64,000 nucleotides of DNA from Paraprevotella clara YIT 11840 (GCF_000233955.1 NZ_JH376616.1:1-64000), one strand, 5' to 3'. Counted from the stretch's first letter, positions 37,501 through 46,792 are shown. A program made the numbers and translations. Notes: generated from the sequence alone by a model not told the origin.

Positions 37501-38027
37501 ACAACGATGACTACCGCCTGGCCGGACAGCGTCTGTTTGTGAACAACGCGGCCATGTATTACGGTTGGGAAGATGAATACGACCTCGACCAACTTGAGAA
37601 AGGCCATCCCTACGAAGTGGAACGCACGTTCGGCGGATATGATGAAGTAGATTGCAAGAACAATGGCGACATGGGTGACAAAGGACCGCTCAACACCCTT
37701 GAAGTTGTAGTACACCTCGCTGCCAACGAACCTTTGAAATTGGGCGTACGCACCGACGGACACTGGGAATACACCTACAAGAGGACGGCTGCTCCCGAAG
37801 GTTGGAACAACTGCGGTTGGTGTAAGTTCGACAACGTGCGCCTGACCTGCGTGTCACTCGACAATGGAGAGTCTATCGACGAAACCCTTGCCACAGGCAA
37901 AGTGAAGTCCCAAGAAATCTACAGCGTGGACGGCATCAAGTTACCGCGTCTGCAGAAAGGCGTAAACATCCTGCGCCAGACAATGGAAGACGGTACGACT
38001 GTGACAAAGAAAATCATCGTGAAATAA
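34509..38027 (+). CDS. Large secreted repeat protein of the PUL, function unknown
   Basis: 1172 aa from 'MKNKHYFTLLFATLLSPIG', a signal peptide cut near 'GTAAT'. Three galactose-binding-like modules of the 'NPSFE...GW' type begin near residues 255 (degenerate), 560 ('NFITNPSFAESVNGW') and 897 ('LVNPSFEDQYG'). Between them lie helical FIVAR-like stretches ('YNNTASTNEELEAATTDLK', 'LDKVIAEAENYIANGG'). The end, 'KGVNILRQTMEDGTTVTKKIIVK' in layout, resembles tails of secreted Prevotella/Bacteroides proteins. No catalytic motif is seen. A surface glycan-binding or structural role fits its HTCS-type operator. It stands divergent from the HTCS. Confidence 0.8.
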   Translation: MKNKHYFTLLFATLLSPIGTAATSWTPPTVTGQELKTGETQYAYNVKANGFLNANSTQTTVVTDEGLPLFITSSTNNTYLLGTTADEGLTYTYIYYEDNQTSKAGGEAGRTHLNWTIEAQSDGTYYIRPDKADENYGEDYFPDMWMGWKNDGTDVIYPLIDAYEDTYGIKWKFVSETEYQHFFNLKALSDAMTKAQDYGFDITSALNVYNNTASTNEELEAATTDLKTKIREYEIEHATYDKPVDLSDLLENYKFEENFVASSSDIPGWTQEPANSFTYSGDNLNNTTTNLGRWAFDDTGFADAKIYQSLTDVPNGKYELKVDYICIDQNPSNPESDGKDPEDYSVTGNTLYAITSLGTSSVNLSSGSRWGSASTSITFFVTDGKLETGVEMLNSTANWFVLGNLKLSYYGKDAIKDELQVIVDKAKAVNNGMNQTYRDRLDKVIAEAENYIANGGNVADMTSKAEELNEAILAAEENGKAYGTLQRTYEVADSILNTLEGEVNDDIMALSDYMAEIDIETILIEYPYTTEELGEIISKMDLLTQSAQHSLITEGTDVTNFITNPSFAESVNGWIVDEFDAEKFGLNNDLLTIGGGQTGEIYQTLLGMPNGVYELSVQAFQRADWDFEKMDSLWSIGKGDSLISTVSSYIFLNDGEQKIKHSFQDAFTGDEFTESWDIRHGTKSGVMMPNTESGARQYFDKGYFKNTVQAFVINGKLTFGIRNYGDQFERWGCYDNFTLTYVGKDLEKVIALLDQWLEKAAPYLDEKMNGAIKKQMTEAYNRGTELVNNPEADFDECIEVIATLTEALGNVDESIESFKFLAHANEVAAKDLAYEGVAATESGQQLQALYDTNNAGYQNESDELTVEKIDEIAAQYLELARNAKIEKGIKANDDLTHILVNPSFEDQYGLGEGVNAVYNAPFGWTFMIDSIVCTKAEDMNAAGLNNFTSPDKNVDCTDGEYGFCLQSGDFPDVYMYQTVEGLPAGYYKVTVDMVVPNDNDDYRLAGQRLFVNNAAMYYGWEDEYDLDQLEKGHPYEVERTFGGYDEVDCKNNGDMGDKGPLNTLEVVVHLAANEPLKLGVRTDGHWEYTYKRTAAPEGWNNCGWCKFDNVRLTCVSLDNGESIDETLATGKVKSQEIYSVDGIKLPRLQKGVNILRQTMEDGTTVTKKIIVK

Positions 38028-38055
38028 TCCCATGATGAATTCTTATAGATGACAA

Positions 38056-38088
38056 GGGGGACAGAATATCAGTTCTGTCCCTCTTTTT
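38056..38088 (+). terminator. Terminator after the 1172-aa secreted protein
   Basis: Stem GGGACAGAA/TTCTGTCCC (38058-38066 and 38073-38081), followed by C and five T. Confidence 0.9.
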
Positions 38089-38115
38089 CGTTTGTTTGCA
38101 TCATCCATCCTATTT

Positions 38116-38182
38116 TTGCGAGATAATGAAAACAACATGCGACATAAAGGAACGCCAGAACACTACTTTATGGCTAACTTCG
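38116..38182 (+). promoter_or_regulatory. PUL operator-promoter site 2 (upstream of the sugar symporter)
   Basis: TTGCGAGAT at 38116-38124 and ATGCGACATAAA at 38137-38148, then exactly 26 nt to TAACTTCG at 38175-38182 (one base off TAnnTTTG). A TATTTTTG at 38111-38118 overlaps the left half-site and could be an alternative promoter. The spacing shared with other sites favours the downstream box, which fits a start at 38215. Confidence 0.72.
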
Positions 38183-38214
38183 CAAACGAATCAAAACCTT
38201 CTTATTATTATCAC

Positions 38215-39648
38215 ATGAACCCTAAAATATCCATGCGCGAAAAGGTAGGCTACTCGCTCGGCGACGTGGCTGCCAATCTGGTATTCCAGATGATGATGAT
38301 ATTCCAGTTGAAATTCTACACCGACATCTTCGGGCTCGACGGAGCCGTGGCCGGTTCCGTATTGCTCATCGCCCGGGTGGCCGATGCTTTTATCGACCCG
38401 TTGGCCGGTATCCTATCCGACCGTACGCAGACCCGTTGGGGGAAATACAGGCCCTGGGTGCTCTGGACAGCCCTCCCCTTCTGCGTGTTCTACGTACTGG
38501 CATTCTACAATCCCGGCATCGAGGACAAGACGATGGTGGCTGTTTACGCCACGGTATCCTACGTCTTACTGATGACCATGTATTCGTTCAACAATACGCC
38601 CTACTCTTCGCTCGGCGGGGTGATGACAGGTGACATCAAGGAACGCACCAGCATCACCTCCATACGTTTTGTCGGTTCCACCATCGCCCAGTTCGTGGTA
38701 CAAGGGTTGACGTTGCCCCTCGTATCCCGTTTCGGAAACGGTGACGACCGTATGGGGTGGTTCTACACCGTGAGCCTCTATGCCGCCGTGGCGTTCGTCT
38801 GCCTCGTAGTGGCCTTCTGGTCGTCGCGCGAACGCATCACTCCTCCGCCCCAGCAAGAGATGAACATACGCCGCGACGTGAGCGACCTGTTGGGCAATGT
38901 GCCTTGGCGCGCCATGTTCGTGCTGACCCTCTTCGTGTTCATCACGCTGGCCTTGTGGGGCAGTGCCATGAGCTTCTACTTCCAGAATTACGTCGACCCG
39001 TACGCCCTGAGCGCGTTCCTGTGCCGCTTAGGCTTCGACACGGATGCCAGTCAGGCCTATTCCGTAGGATTCTCCCTGTTCAACACCGTCGGGGCTATCA
39101 CCCAATTCTTTGGTGTCATTCTGTTGAGTAACTTTTTGGCCAACCGCTACGGAAAGCGTTCTACGTTTATCGCATGTCTCTCATTGACGGCTTTCTTCAC
39201 GGCTTTGTTCTACCTGCCAAGCGTCAGCGACATCCAAACCATCTTCCTGCTCGGAATCCTCAAAAGTTTGGCCTACGCTCCCACCGTGCCCTTGTTGTGG
39301 ACCATGATTGGCGACGTAGCCGACCATATAGAGTATGTCAACGAACGCCGGGCCACCGGTTTCTGCTTTTCCGGTGTCGTATTTGCCCTGAAAACCGGGC
39401 TGGGCCTCGGCGGAGCTTTCGCAGGCCTGTTGCTTTCGGCTTTCGGATATGTGTCCGGCGCGTCTGTTGTACAGTCTGACATGGCCGTAGAGGGCATCCG
39501 TCTCGTGTCGAGCGTAGTACCTGCCATTTTGTTTGCCGCCGGTGTGACCGCCCTCTTCTATTATCCTATTACAAAAGAATTCAATGAAAAAATGCAAAAC
39601 GAACTGAGCATTCGCAGGACTCACCAAAACGGTGACCCACACCGCTAA
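38215..39648 (+). CDS. GPH family (MelB-type) glycoside-pentoside-hexuronide:cation symporter
   Basis: 478 aa from 'MNPKISMREKVGYSLGD', the typical MelB/XynB-type beginning. Earlier in-frame ATGs at 38137 and 38170 fall within the operator or its promoter. Twelve membrane segments are apparent. 'DAFIDPLAGILSDRTQTRWGKYRPW' in layout near 55-79 is the conserved cation and sugar site loop of the family, and 'LRRDVSDLLGN'-like basic loop lies mid-protein. It would carry released xylose-type oligosaccharides or arabinosides across the inner membrane with Na+ or H+. It is a single-gene unit under PUL operator 2. Confidence 0.92.
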   Translation: MNPKISMREKVGYSLGDVAANLVFQMMMIFQLKFYTDIFGLDGAVAGSVLLIARVADAFIDPLAGILSDRTQTRWGKYRPWVLWTALPFCVFYVLAFYNPGIEDKTMVAVYATVSYVLLMTMYSFNNTPYSSLGGVMTGDIKERTSITSIRFVGSTIAQFVVQGLTLPLVSRFGNGDDRMGWFYTVSLYAAVAFVCLVVAFWSSRERITPPPQQEMNIRRDVSDLLGNVPWRAMFVLTLFVFITLALWGSAMSFYFQNYVDPYALSAFLCRLGFDTDASQAYSVGFSLFNTVGAITQFFGVILLSNFLANRYGKRSTFIACLSLTAFFTALFYLPSVSDIQTIFLLGILKSLAYAPTVPLLWTMIGDVADHIEYVNERRATGFCFSGVVFALKTGLGLGGAFAGLLLSAFGYVSGASVVQSDMAVEGIRLVSSVVPAILFAAGVTALFYYPITKEFNEKMQNELSIRRTHQNGDPHR

Positions 39649-39719
39649 TACTCTTTGTGAATCCATTACGGTTATATCCCCTCAGCAAGCCACCCTCCGG
39701 TGTAAGGACGGAACAGGCA

Positions 39720-39752
39720 ATCCACTGGAACTAAGTTTCTGGTGGATTTTTC
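39720..39752 (+). terminator. Terminator of the symporter gene
   Basis: An 11-bp imperfect stem starting ATCCAC (39720) and ending GTGGAT (39747), with a run of five T. It lies 71 nt past the stop. Confidence 0.75.
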
Positions 39753-39883
39753 ATATCAAAAACATGTACATCAGAAGAAAGCCATTCCGAGGCATGAAGA
39801 ACCAAAGTCTTTCATCACAAGAATGTAGATAATAAATTACATATCAATGATTTATAAACAAATAGAAAACACTGTTTTTTTCT

Positions 39884-39961
39884 CCGCAGATTGAAAAATC
39901 ACTTGCAGCCGATTGAAAAATCAATCTCTTGAGATTGATTTTCCGTTCTCCTGAGATTGGG
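39884..39961. repeat. Dispersed intergenic motif cluster (GATTGAAAAATC / TCTCTTGAGATTGA)
   Basis: The 447-nt gap between convergent units holds no gene apart from two terminators. GATTGAAAAATCA occurs at about 39891 and GATTGAAAAATCAATCTC at about 39911. They are followed by a TTGAGATTGATTTTCCGTTC and a CTCCTGAGATTGGG. It belongs to the same motif family as 1926, 19163, 26205 and 60570. Confidence 0.55.
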
Positions 39962-40041
39962 AACACGATCTTTGGAAGGGACGATTCAAGCGTTCTCTTC
40001 GAGAAGAAAGTTCAAGACAAAAAAGGTTAGAGGAAAAAGCA

Positions 40042-40073
40042 AGGCGGAAAAGGAGCACCGTCCTTTCCCGCCT
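40042..40073 (-). terminator. Terminator of the SusCD operon
   Basis: Stem AGGCGG-a-AAAGG with CCTTT-c-CCGCCT (one mismatch), then GCTTTTTCC on the minus strand. It lies 22 nt past the last gene. Confidence 0.8.
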
Positions 40074-40095
40074 CACGCGTTATTCTTTAACAATC

Positions 40096-41868
40096 TTAAT
40101 ATCCGATTTGTCCCCTCCAGTTCAAATACCATGAATGTATGTCTGTCAGTTGCGTTTTGATGAGCGAACGCATCTCCCCCTTCCGGTCTTCTCCCCGGCG
40201 GGCATAAATCTTTTCTGCCAGATAAGCGGGATCATTACGCCGCAGAGCCACACGCATCAGGTCGTAGAAACGCTGCCCCTCGAAGGCCAACTCCAAAGCC
40301 CCCTCGTCCATCAGCATGTCTTCTACCTTCTCTATCTGATATTGTAGCGTGTCTGCCACTCCTTCGGGCACCACGGGGAAAGCATAGTGCTCGTTGAACT
40401 CCGTCCAGCCGGAACCGCGCGAGTGCAAGCCTATGGTATTGATGTCTGTAGCTTTGGTATCCAGACATCTCACGACATAACGGTTTTCGGGGAAACTGAA
40501 ACTCTGCACAAATACGCTGTCTGCCAGTGTGGGACAATAAGGAAGGATACGGGCACGCACGATGGAATCGTTTACGCCATCGGCCAAAATCTCATAAGCA
40601 AAACGGGGATAACCGGCGCGGTTCAGGGCTTCGGCCATCCGCAGGTAAGCCATAGCACGACGATAAGTGCGCACATTGGCTGATGAATACTTATAAATGG
40701 TCTGGGAGGGGCGCCAAGCATTATCGTAGTTCACCGAACTTTCCTGCACGATACTCGACAACCGCAAGTCGCCACGACCTTCCGGAAGATCCTCCGGCGC
40801 GTACGTCACTTCACTGGCCGTGGAGTAGTTGCAATATACTTGTGATTCCGACAAGTCGGTCAAAGCCACAGACGGTGACAGTTCAGGCCGATAGGCATTT
40901 TCATTAGTGGAATTGAAGATATTCCGCAATTGGCTATAATTCAAGTCCGCCATCCCAGTGGGACAGGGAATCAGCGAAATCAGTTCTGCATCTGTGGCAT
41001 ATCCCTCCGATGTAAGCATGCTACTATAGCTATCGCTCCAACTTTTATAATCTTTCTCATCCCGGTTCCAAGCCGAACAATTCGTGCTTAGGGCGTAAGC
41101 GGACTGTTCACCATTACGTGTGGATATGTAACGGTAATACCATTGTGCCGCTTCACGGTAACGTCCGGCCCACAGGCATAAGTCTCCCAACATGATTTTG
41201 GTCGGGACATAAACCAGACGGCTGTCTACGCTTAAACCGTTGAATAAAGGAATATTCTCATCGGCTACCGGGACAAGGTCGGCAATCAACCGCTCACAAA
41301 TATCCTTCACTTCCAATTTCGGATAGTCGCGTTCCAAATCGCCCGACAGCAAAATAGGTTCGGTAACGAAAGGTACTTTGCCGTAAGCCAACACCAACTG
41401 CAAGTACGTCCATGCACGGAAAGTCTTGGCTGCGGCATATTCACGCATGAAGACTTTTTCGTTCCGGTTGTTTTTCAACGCCGTGTCGGCACGAGCGATG
41501 TAATAGTTACAGTTGTTGATGACGGCGTAATAGTCGCGAGGTTGGTTGTACACATTGGCACTGTCGTCCAATTCGAACAAGGCGATATTGCGAAGGTCGG
41601 CCGAAGTGTATTCGTTGACATCCACCAAATCGCCACGAACTTCACCCAGCAAGACCGAACGGTCGGCAATGGCCTGCATCTTCTGCAAGATTCCCATCAT
41701 GGAATATACCGTATCCGTGGGATTATTCAGATGGTCGCCGTCGGCAAAGATGATATGGTCGGACTCCTGCTCAAAGAAATCCTGGCATCCCGTAAGGGAG
41801 ACGGACGATACGGCTGCAGCCACCACGCCCCAACCCATTAATCTGCATATATTTGTTTTCATCGTCAT
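40096..41868 (-). CDS. SusD/RagB family nutrient-binding lipoprotein (pair B)
   Basis: 590 aa. The N-terminus ends in a lipobox, 'SVSLTGCQDFFE', so the protein is lipid-anchored, and the next residues are typical of SusD. 'YYAVINNCNYYIARADTAL' (~112-130) and 'EYAAAKTFRAWTYLQLVLAYG' (~145-165) are the TPR helices characteristic of the family, and the C-terminal 'ELAFEGQRFYDLMRVA' is a SusD hallmark. It binds glycan at the surface as lid of its SusC partner (41882-45127). A second Met two codons in (41862) may be the real start. It is the last gene of the operon. Confidence 0.95.
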   Translation of the reverse strand: MTMKTNICRLMGWGVVAAAVSSVSLTGCQDFFEQESDHIIFADGDHLNNPTDTVYSMMGILQKMQAIADRSVLLGEVRGDLVDVNEYTSADLRNIALFELDDSANVYNQPRDYYAVINNCNYYIARADTALKNNRNEKVFMREYAAAKTFRAWTYLQLVLAYGKVPFVTEPILLSGDLERDYPKLEVKDICERLIADLVPVADENIPLFNGLSVDSRLVYVPTKIMLGDLCLWAGRYREAAQWYYRYISTRNGEQSAYALSTNCSAWNRDEKDYKSWSDSYSSMLTSEGYATDAELISLIPCPTGMADLNYSQLRNIFNSTNENAYRPELSPSVALTDLSESQVYCNYSTASEVTYAPEDLPEGRGDLRLSSIVQESSVNYDNAWRPSQTIYKYSSANVRTYRRAMAYLRMAEALNRAGYPRFAYEILADGVNDSIVRARILPYCPTLADSVFVQSFSFPENRYVVRCLDTKATDINTIGLHSRGSGWTEFNEHYAFPVVPEGVADTLQYQIEKVEDMLMDEGALELAFEGQRFYDLMRVALRRNDPAYLAEKIYARRGEDRKGEMRSLIKTQLTDIHSWYLNWRGQIGY

Positions 41869-41881
41869 GATACTTTTAAGA

Positions 41882-44800
41882 TTAAAGATTGATTTTAATT
41901 CCTACCATGAAGTTGCGGCTTTGCGGCAAGCTTCCGGCATCAATACCCTGTCCCAGGACGGCAGACAACGCCGCACCCTCGGGGTCGGAACCCAAATAAC
42001 GGGTTAAAGTAACCACGTTATTGGCCTGTACCCAGAACTGCAATCCCTGCAAAAACGTGGAAGAGACAGGCAGGTCATAACTCAACGTCACAGTTTTCAG
42101 CCGCAAATAGCTTCCGTCTTCAATCCAGCGGTCGCTGAAACGGCTGTTGCCCATCGGATCCTGGAACGAGAGCCGGGGAATGTCGGTCTGCTGCCCTTCC
42201 ATCTGCCAGCGACGGGCAAGTGCCGCGGTCTGGTTCATGAAACGGCTTCCCGATTCAAGTTGCTGACGCGTATAATTGTAGATGTCGTTGCCCAAAGAAT
42301 AGTTGAAACGCACGTCCAACCGCAAACGCCGGTATTGTACAGAGGTGAAGATATTACCATAAATATCCGGATTGGGGTCGCCAATCACCATGCGGTCGGC
42401 CTCTGTGATAAAATGGTCACCATCCAAGTCTGCAAAGTGCATGTCTCCAGCCTCGAATGCAGTCCGGTCCACCCCGTTGTCATCGTGGATGTACAAACCT
42501 GCGGCTTGGGCTTCCGCGCTCGTGGAAAATACACCCTGTGCCTTATAGCCGTAAAACAAATTGGCCGGCCGGCCTATCTCCGTACGCACAGTGGCCCCGA
42601 GTATCTCCGTGTCCATATACCGTTGTCCATCGGGTAAAGCGGTGACCTTGTTCTTGTAATGCCCTACGCTGGCACCGACTTGCCATTGCCATGACGGTGA
42701 CGCCCACACCACTCCCGTGGCTTCCACGTCGAAACCGCGATTCTCCAGCTTTCCGCCGTTGCCCCAAGTCTTATCCAATCCACTCAGGTAAGACATCTCT
42801 TGCCACATCAACAAATGGTCGGTGGCACTGCGGAAATAATTGAAACGTACGCCCAAGCGGTTGTTCAGCAAATTGGCATCTACACCGATATTGATCCTAC
42901 GCGTCCTCTCCCATTGGATTTTCTCATTGCCGATGCCGGCAATCGTCAACCCGGAAGCCAATCCCATATAGTCCGAACTGGCAAAATACGAACGTGTGGC
43001 ATAGTAAGGCAAATCATCATTTCCACTCACATCCACTCCGGCTGAAAGACGAAGATAGTTGAGAAAGCCCAGCCCTGCCATCCAAGACTCGTTTGTAGCA
43101 ACCCATGAAGCCTGGAAACCCGGGAAGATTCCCCACTTCACCCCACACATCTTCACGCCTTGGTCCGTGTCGCGTCCGAAACGGGAAGAACTTTCGGCTG
43201 CCATCGTAGCCTGCAAATAATAGCGTCCTTTGAAATTATAATCGGCTTGGACATAGTAGGCCAGGGAATTCCATTGATCGTTCGTCCCTCCGGTAGCGGC
43301 ATCCAGCAAGGAAGAAGAAATAAATGGCGTCTTGTCATTTCCCGTATTGTAACCAACCTGGGTATTTAACTGGTAACTGTCCCATTGCATGCGGAAGCCA
43401 CCACGTAGGGCAATGGCATGTGCAGCATACCGTTGATCCCACTCCAAACGAGTGTCGCTCATGATAGAATTCTGCTTGGAGAACAACGAGCGTGCCTCAT
43501 TCTGGCGGAAGGCCCCGAGGCTCGACACATAGTAGTCGGGTACGCCATTCAAGGGGATATAATACTTCTCGTTCGTGTTCGTCAGCACATAGCTGAAATG
43601 CTCGCTGAGCGACAGATGATCGTTGAACTTAAACTTGGGTTTGATAGAAAGGCTCAGCATGGAGTTCTCGAAATGGTTTTTGTTCTGCGCCTCGCCATAT
43701 TCTAAAATGGCCAACGGATTACCTAACTTCCAGTTATAATTGCTATATCCGGCCAATGCCTCGTCCAAATATGTCTCGTCTGTCACATCCAAATGGTTTT
43801 CGTAGATTTTTCCTCCGGAAAAAGTATAAGGACTCAGCATCGGTGCCTTGGCATACGCCAAGAAAGACGGAGACGTGGGCGTTCCTTCTTCATAACTCGA
43901 GGGTGCCGCATCGTCACGCAAATTGCGGGTAATATTGGTAAACGCCGCATCAAAACGTACGTCCAGCTTGCTACCTAACGCTATATCGGAATTAAACCTG
44001 ATGTTCAGACGGTCCATATCATTTTGTTCCAATGTGGATTGAGCTCCCGTATATCCCAATGACAGGTTGTATTGTGCCACTTCATCTCCACCTTCCACAT
44101 TGATACCGTAATTCTGCATGAAAGCCTCCCGGTAGACCTTTTCTTTCCAATCTGTGTTTTTGTTGTATTTCTCCGCATAATAGTTTGAAGGAGAATCGTC
44201 CAAAAAATTAAAGTCGCGAATGGTCGTATTGGTAGTCTTGAGCATTTCGCTGGCATAAGTCCGGTATTGGGAAGCGTTCATCATGTCATAATAACGTGGC
44301 TCCAACGTAACGCCGGCCGACAAAGAGGCCGTGATACGTGTGGCCATGCTTTTACTGCGCCGGGTATCTATAAGAATAACTCCGTTGGCACCTTTGGCCC
44401 CGTAAAGGGCTGTCCCGTTACGCAACACCGTCACCCGGTCGATGTCTGCCGGATTGATATTAGTCAGGATGTTGTTGTAGAACCCATCGTGAAGCATCTC
44501 CCTACCATATTGTTGATCCAAAGGCACTCCGTCTATCACGATAAGCGGCTGCGCATTGGCATTAATGGAATTCAGGCCACTCATCATCATTACACCTCCG
44601 ATACCGGGTGTACCGTTACGCATCACGGTGTGTACGCTTGCTCCCAGTTCACGCTGTACGTCTTCCTCTACCGACAGAGACGGAGAATAGTTGAATCCGT
44701 CGGCTACACGCGTATTCAGGATATCGGTTTTCTTACCGTACAACGGTGCCACGGTCTGAGGATATAAAAAGATGAGCGACTGCTCTTCCGTAGAGCGCAA

Positions 44801-45127
44801 ACCCACTTCCACCAGATGGTCGTCCGGAGAAGAAACATCGATGGAAGAAGCAAAAACGGGGAGGTCCAGTTTAAAAGTCCCGTCTTCTTCCGTCAACGTA
44901 CTGTAACCGCTGATGCCATGTGTACTGACCATGGCTCCTCCTTTGGGCTTCTTGTCCGTCCCGCTCAACACCTTCCCACGTATGGTACGTGTCTTCACGT
45001 TCTTCCATACACGGCTGACATTTTCTTTCTTCACACTATCTCCAACCTCGACAGTATCTTTTTCCTGTGCTTTCGAAACCACGCAACACAACATCATGGC
45101 CGAAATGCAATATACTTTATATTTCAT
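41882..45127 (-). CDS. SusC/RagA family TonB-linked outer-membrane transporter (pair B)
   Basis: About 1081 aa from 'MKYKVYCISAMMLCCVVSKAQ', a signal peptide. A CarboxypepD_reg-like domain ('RTIRGKVLSGTDKKPKG' near 48) precedes the plug, with 'GINSINANAQPLIVIDGVPLDQ'-type sequence and 'DIDRVTVLRNGTALYGAKGANGVILI' in layout near 240-265, the SusC signature. The remainder is a 22-strand barrel. It imports glycan fragments with SusD using TonB energy. The N-terminal ~30 residues before the domain are unusually charged ('EKDTVEVGDSVKKEN'). It lies directly after a fasciclin lipoprotein (18 nt) and before its SusD (14 nt). Confidence 0.96.
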   Translation of the reverse strand: MKYKVYCISAMMLCCVVSKAQEKDTVEVGDSVKKENVSRVWKNVKTRTIRGKVLSGTDKKPKGGAMVSTHGISGYSTLTEEDGTFKLDLPVFASSIDVSSPDDHLVEVGLRSTEEQSLIFLYPQTVAPLYGKKTDILNTRVADGFNYSPSLSVEEDVQRELGASVHTVMRNGTPGIGGVMMMSGLNSINANAQPLIVIDGVPLDQQYGREMLHDGFYNNILTNINPADIDRVTVLRNGTALYGAKGANGVILIDTRRSKSMATRITASLSAGVTLEPRYYDMMNASQYRTYASEMLKTTNTTIRDFNFLDDSPSNYYAEKYNKNTDWKEKVYREAFMQNYGINVEGGDEVAQYNLSLGYTGAQSTLEQNDMDRLNIRFNSDIALGSKLDVRFDAAFTNITRNLRDDAAPSSYEEGTPTSPSFLAYAKAPMLSPYTFSGGKIYENHLDVTDETYLDEALAGYSNYNWKLGNPLAILEYGEAQNKNHFENSMLSLSIKPKFKFNDHLSLSEHFSYVLTNTNEKYYIPLNGVPDYYVSSLGAFRQNEARSLFSKQNSIMSDTRLEWDQRYAAHAIALRGGFRMQWDSYQLNTQVGYNTGNDKTPFISSSLLDAATGGTNDQWNSLAYYVQADYNFKGRYYLQATMAAESSSRFGRDTDQGVKMCGVKWGIFPGFQASWVATNESWMAGLGFLNYLRLSAGVDVSGNDDLPYYATRSYFASSDYMGLASGLTIAGIGNEKIQWERTRRINIGVDANLLNNRLGVRFNYFRSATDHLLMWQEMSYLSGLDKTWGNGGKLENRGFDVEATGVVWASPSWQWQVGASVGHYKNKVTALPDGQRYMDTEILGATVRTEIGRPANLFYGYKAQGVFSTSAEAQAAGLYIHDDNGVDRTAFEAGDMHFADLDGDHFITEADRMVIGDPNPDIYGNIFTSVQYRRLRLDVRFNYSLGNDIYNYTRQQLESGSRFMNQTAALARRWQMEGQQTDIPRLSFQDPMGNSRFSDRWIEDGSYLRLKTVTLSYDLPVSSTFLQGLQFWVQANNVVTLTRYLGSDPEGAALSAVLGQGIDAGSLPQSRNFMVGIKINL

Positions 45128-45145
45128 GTCTATCATGGTCTTATA

Positions 45146-46792
45146 TTATTCGTTAGAATCATTGTTGTCATTTTCATGCGGCTTGAATATGATACAATCC
45201 AAACGCAGGATACGCGTGTATTTGGAAGTCGAACGGTCGCTTTCCACCGTGAGGCGGACTTGAGGTTCGCTCAATCCATAACTACATGTAGGTATTTTGT
45301 AATCGCTGGCTACGAGAATAGTATCTACGACGTTAGGAACTGTCTCATACGAATAGGTGCCGCTAATCGGATTCTTCATTTTAATATCATTCACTTGCTT
45401 GCCATCCTGGTCGTTGTATTTCAACGAAAACTTGACTTTCAGCGGAAGCGTGTCCGTAGCCAGCGTGTCAGCCGCTATCGCGGGAGCAAAAACGGCATAA
45501 ATATCATACCCTATGTTGGATAAGACACTGGGAATCGTGTATCGTATCAACGGGGTCACAGCAGTATTACGCGGTTCCACCTGCACAAAAGCATTACCCG
45601 ACACCTGCCCGTACAACGGATTGCCTGCCGGAACGGCACAAGTGATAACCGGTTCCTTACATTTGGCCACACTGTCCCTATAGTAAGCATTCTCCGCTTC
45701 AATCTTTATTTCCTGAAAGAATGTCGTACGTTTGTCTATCACCCAATCATCCGCTATAAACACCTTTCCATTGCTGCACGTGACATTACGGGCCTCAGCA
45801 AAGACTCCTCCTTGATCGAAGGGACGCAAGCACTTATAGTACCTGTAATTGGACTCGTTATAATTGGTCGATATGACAGAATCGTTCAGCGAGGGCTGGA
45901 TGTTCATATTGAATATCGTACCTTGTATAATAGCCTTATGCGTCATCACATTTTCCATGGAGTCGCGCTTTGCCGTCGTATTGTCGTAGTTGAAATAAGC
46001 TTTATATTCCTCATAAAGACTCCTCCACTGCCGGTCTGTAGGTACTACCATCCAATAGGCACTGTCTTCACGGTTGATATATCCCAACTCGTCGAACATG
46101 ACATTCTTCAGGTTCATCACGGAATCCAGGTAAACAGTCTTCCCATCCACAATCTCCCCCGGAACACTACGGGAGGGATCGAATTCGTACACGTTATACC
46201 GACTAAAGAAAGACGCGATACTGTCCAGATCGGCATCTGTGCTGAAGTATTCGGACACGTTCGCAAAATATGGAAGCCGACCATCCACGGTAAACAACAC
46301 ACCGTTGCGATAAAGTTCGTTGGAGGTCAGACACTTCACTCCATTCACCGCCCCGTCTGCCAAATAGCTGTATTTGCCGTTCAACATCATCATCTGCACC
46401 GAATCTCCGGACGGAATTGCAGTATAATTATACATCGCCATGTGGTTTTGCAAAACTTGTTTGACAACGGTATTGTCATTATTCTTTACCCGATTGTTCT
46501 TTTGGGTGTTGTAGACTTCCGTCAAGCTGTCCACTGCATCTGCCGTGAGATAGTCGTTGGTGGGGGCGAAGAGGGTAAACATTCGGTCTCCTTCGAAATA
46601 GTATTCATATCCCACATTTTCCACTAAACGTACAAAGTTGGACAGTTCAGGTCGTTCTTTCAACGCCTGCCACAAGGACTCGTCACTGGCCATAGGGTTG
46701 CCCTGCCCGTAATGTTCATCCCATTCATCACTGCACGATGTCACGAGCGGTAGCAATACCGCCCAAACACATTTTATAATTGCCTTTTTCAT
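45146..46792 (-). CDS. Fasciclin-domain lipoprotein (548 aa)
   Basis: Signal peptide with lipobox 'PLVTSCSDEWDEHYG', so an outer-membrane lipoprotein. A fasciclin (FAS1)-like domain follows with 'YYFEGDRMFTLFAPTNDYL' in layout near 66-84 and 'VVKQVLQNHMAMYNY' near 110-125, the two halves of the FAS1 signature. A second FAS1-like unit of lower conservation is possible near 190-340. The final 150 residues are beta-rich. In Bacteroidales such proteins accompany SusCD pairs and may be surface glycan-binding partners, but no ligand is known. It is preceded by another fasciclin gene (20 nt) and followed by SusC pair B. Confidence 0.85.
   Translation of the reverse strand: MKKAIIKCVWAVLLPLVTSCSDEWDEHYGQGNPMASDESLWQALKERPELSNFVRLVENVGYEYYFEGDRMFTLFAPTNDYLTADAVDSLTEVYNTQKNNRVKNNDNTVVKQVLQNHMAMYNYTAIPSGDSVQMMMLNGKYSYLADGAVNGVKCLTSNELYRNGVLFTVDGRLPYFANVSEYFSTDADLDSIASFFSRYNVYEFDPSRSVPGEIVDGKTVYLDSVMNLKNVMFDELGYINREDSAYWMVVPTDRQWRSLYEEYKAYFNYDNTTAKRDSMENVMTHKAIIQGTIFNMNIQPSLNDSVISTNYNESNYRYYKCLRPFDQGGVFAEARNVTCSNGKVFIADDWVIDKRTTFFQEIKIEAENAYYRDSVAKCKEPVITCAVPAGNPLYGQVSGNAFVQVEPRNTAVTPLIRYTIPSVLSNIGYDIYAVFAPAIAADTLATDTLPLKVKFSLKYNDQDGKQVNDIKMKNPISGTYSYETVPNVVDTILVASDYKIPTCSYGLSEPQVRLTVESDRSTSKYTRILRLDCIIFKPHENDNNDSNE

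Noticed and set aside
38111-38118. TATTTTTG as the symporter promoter
   Set aside because: It overlaps the left half-site of operator 2. The box at 38175 has the 26-nt register shared by all sites, although it has one mismatch. Kept only as an alternative.
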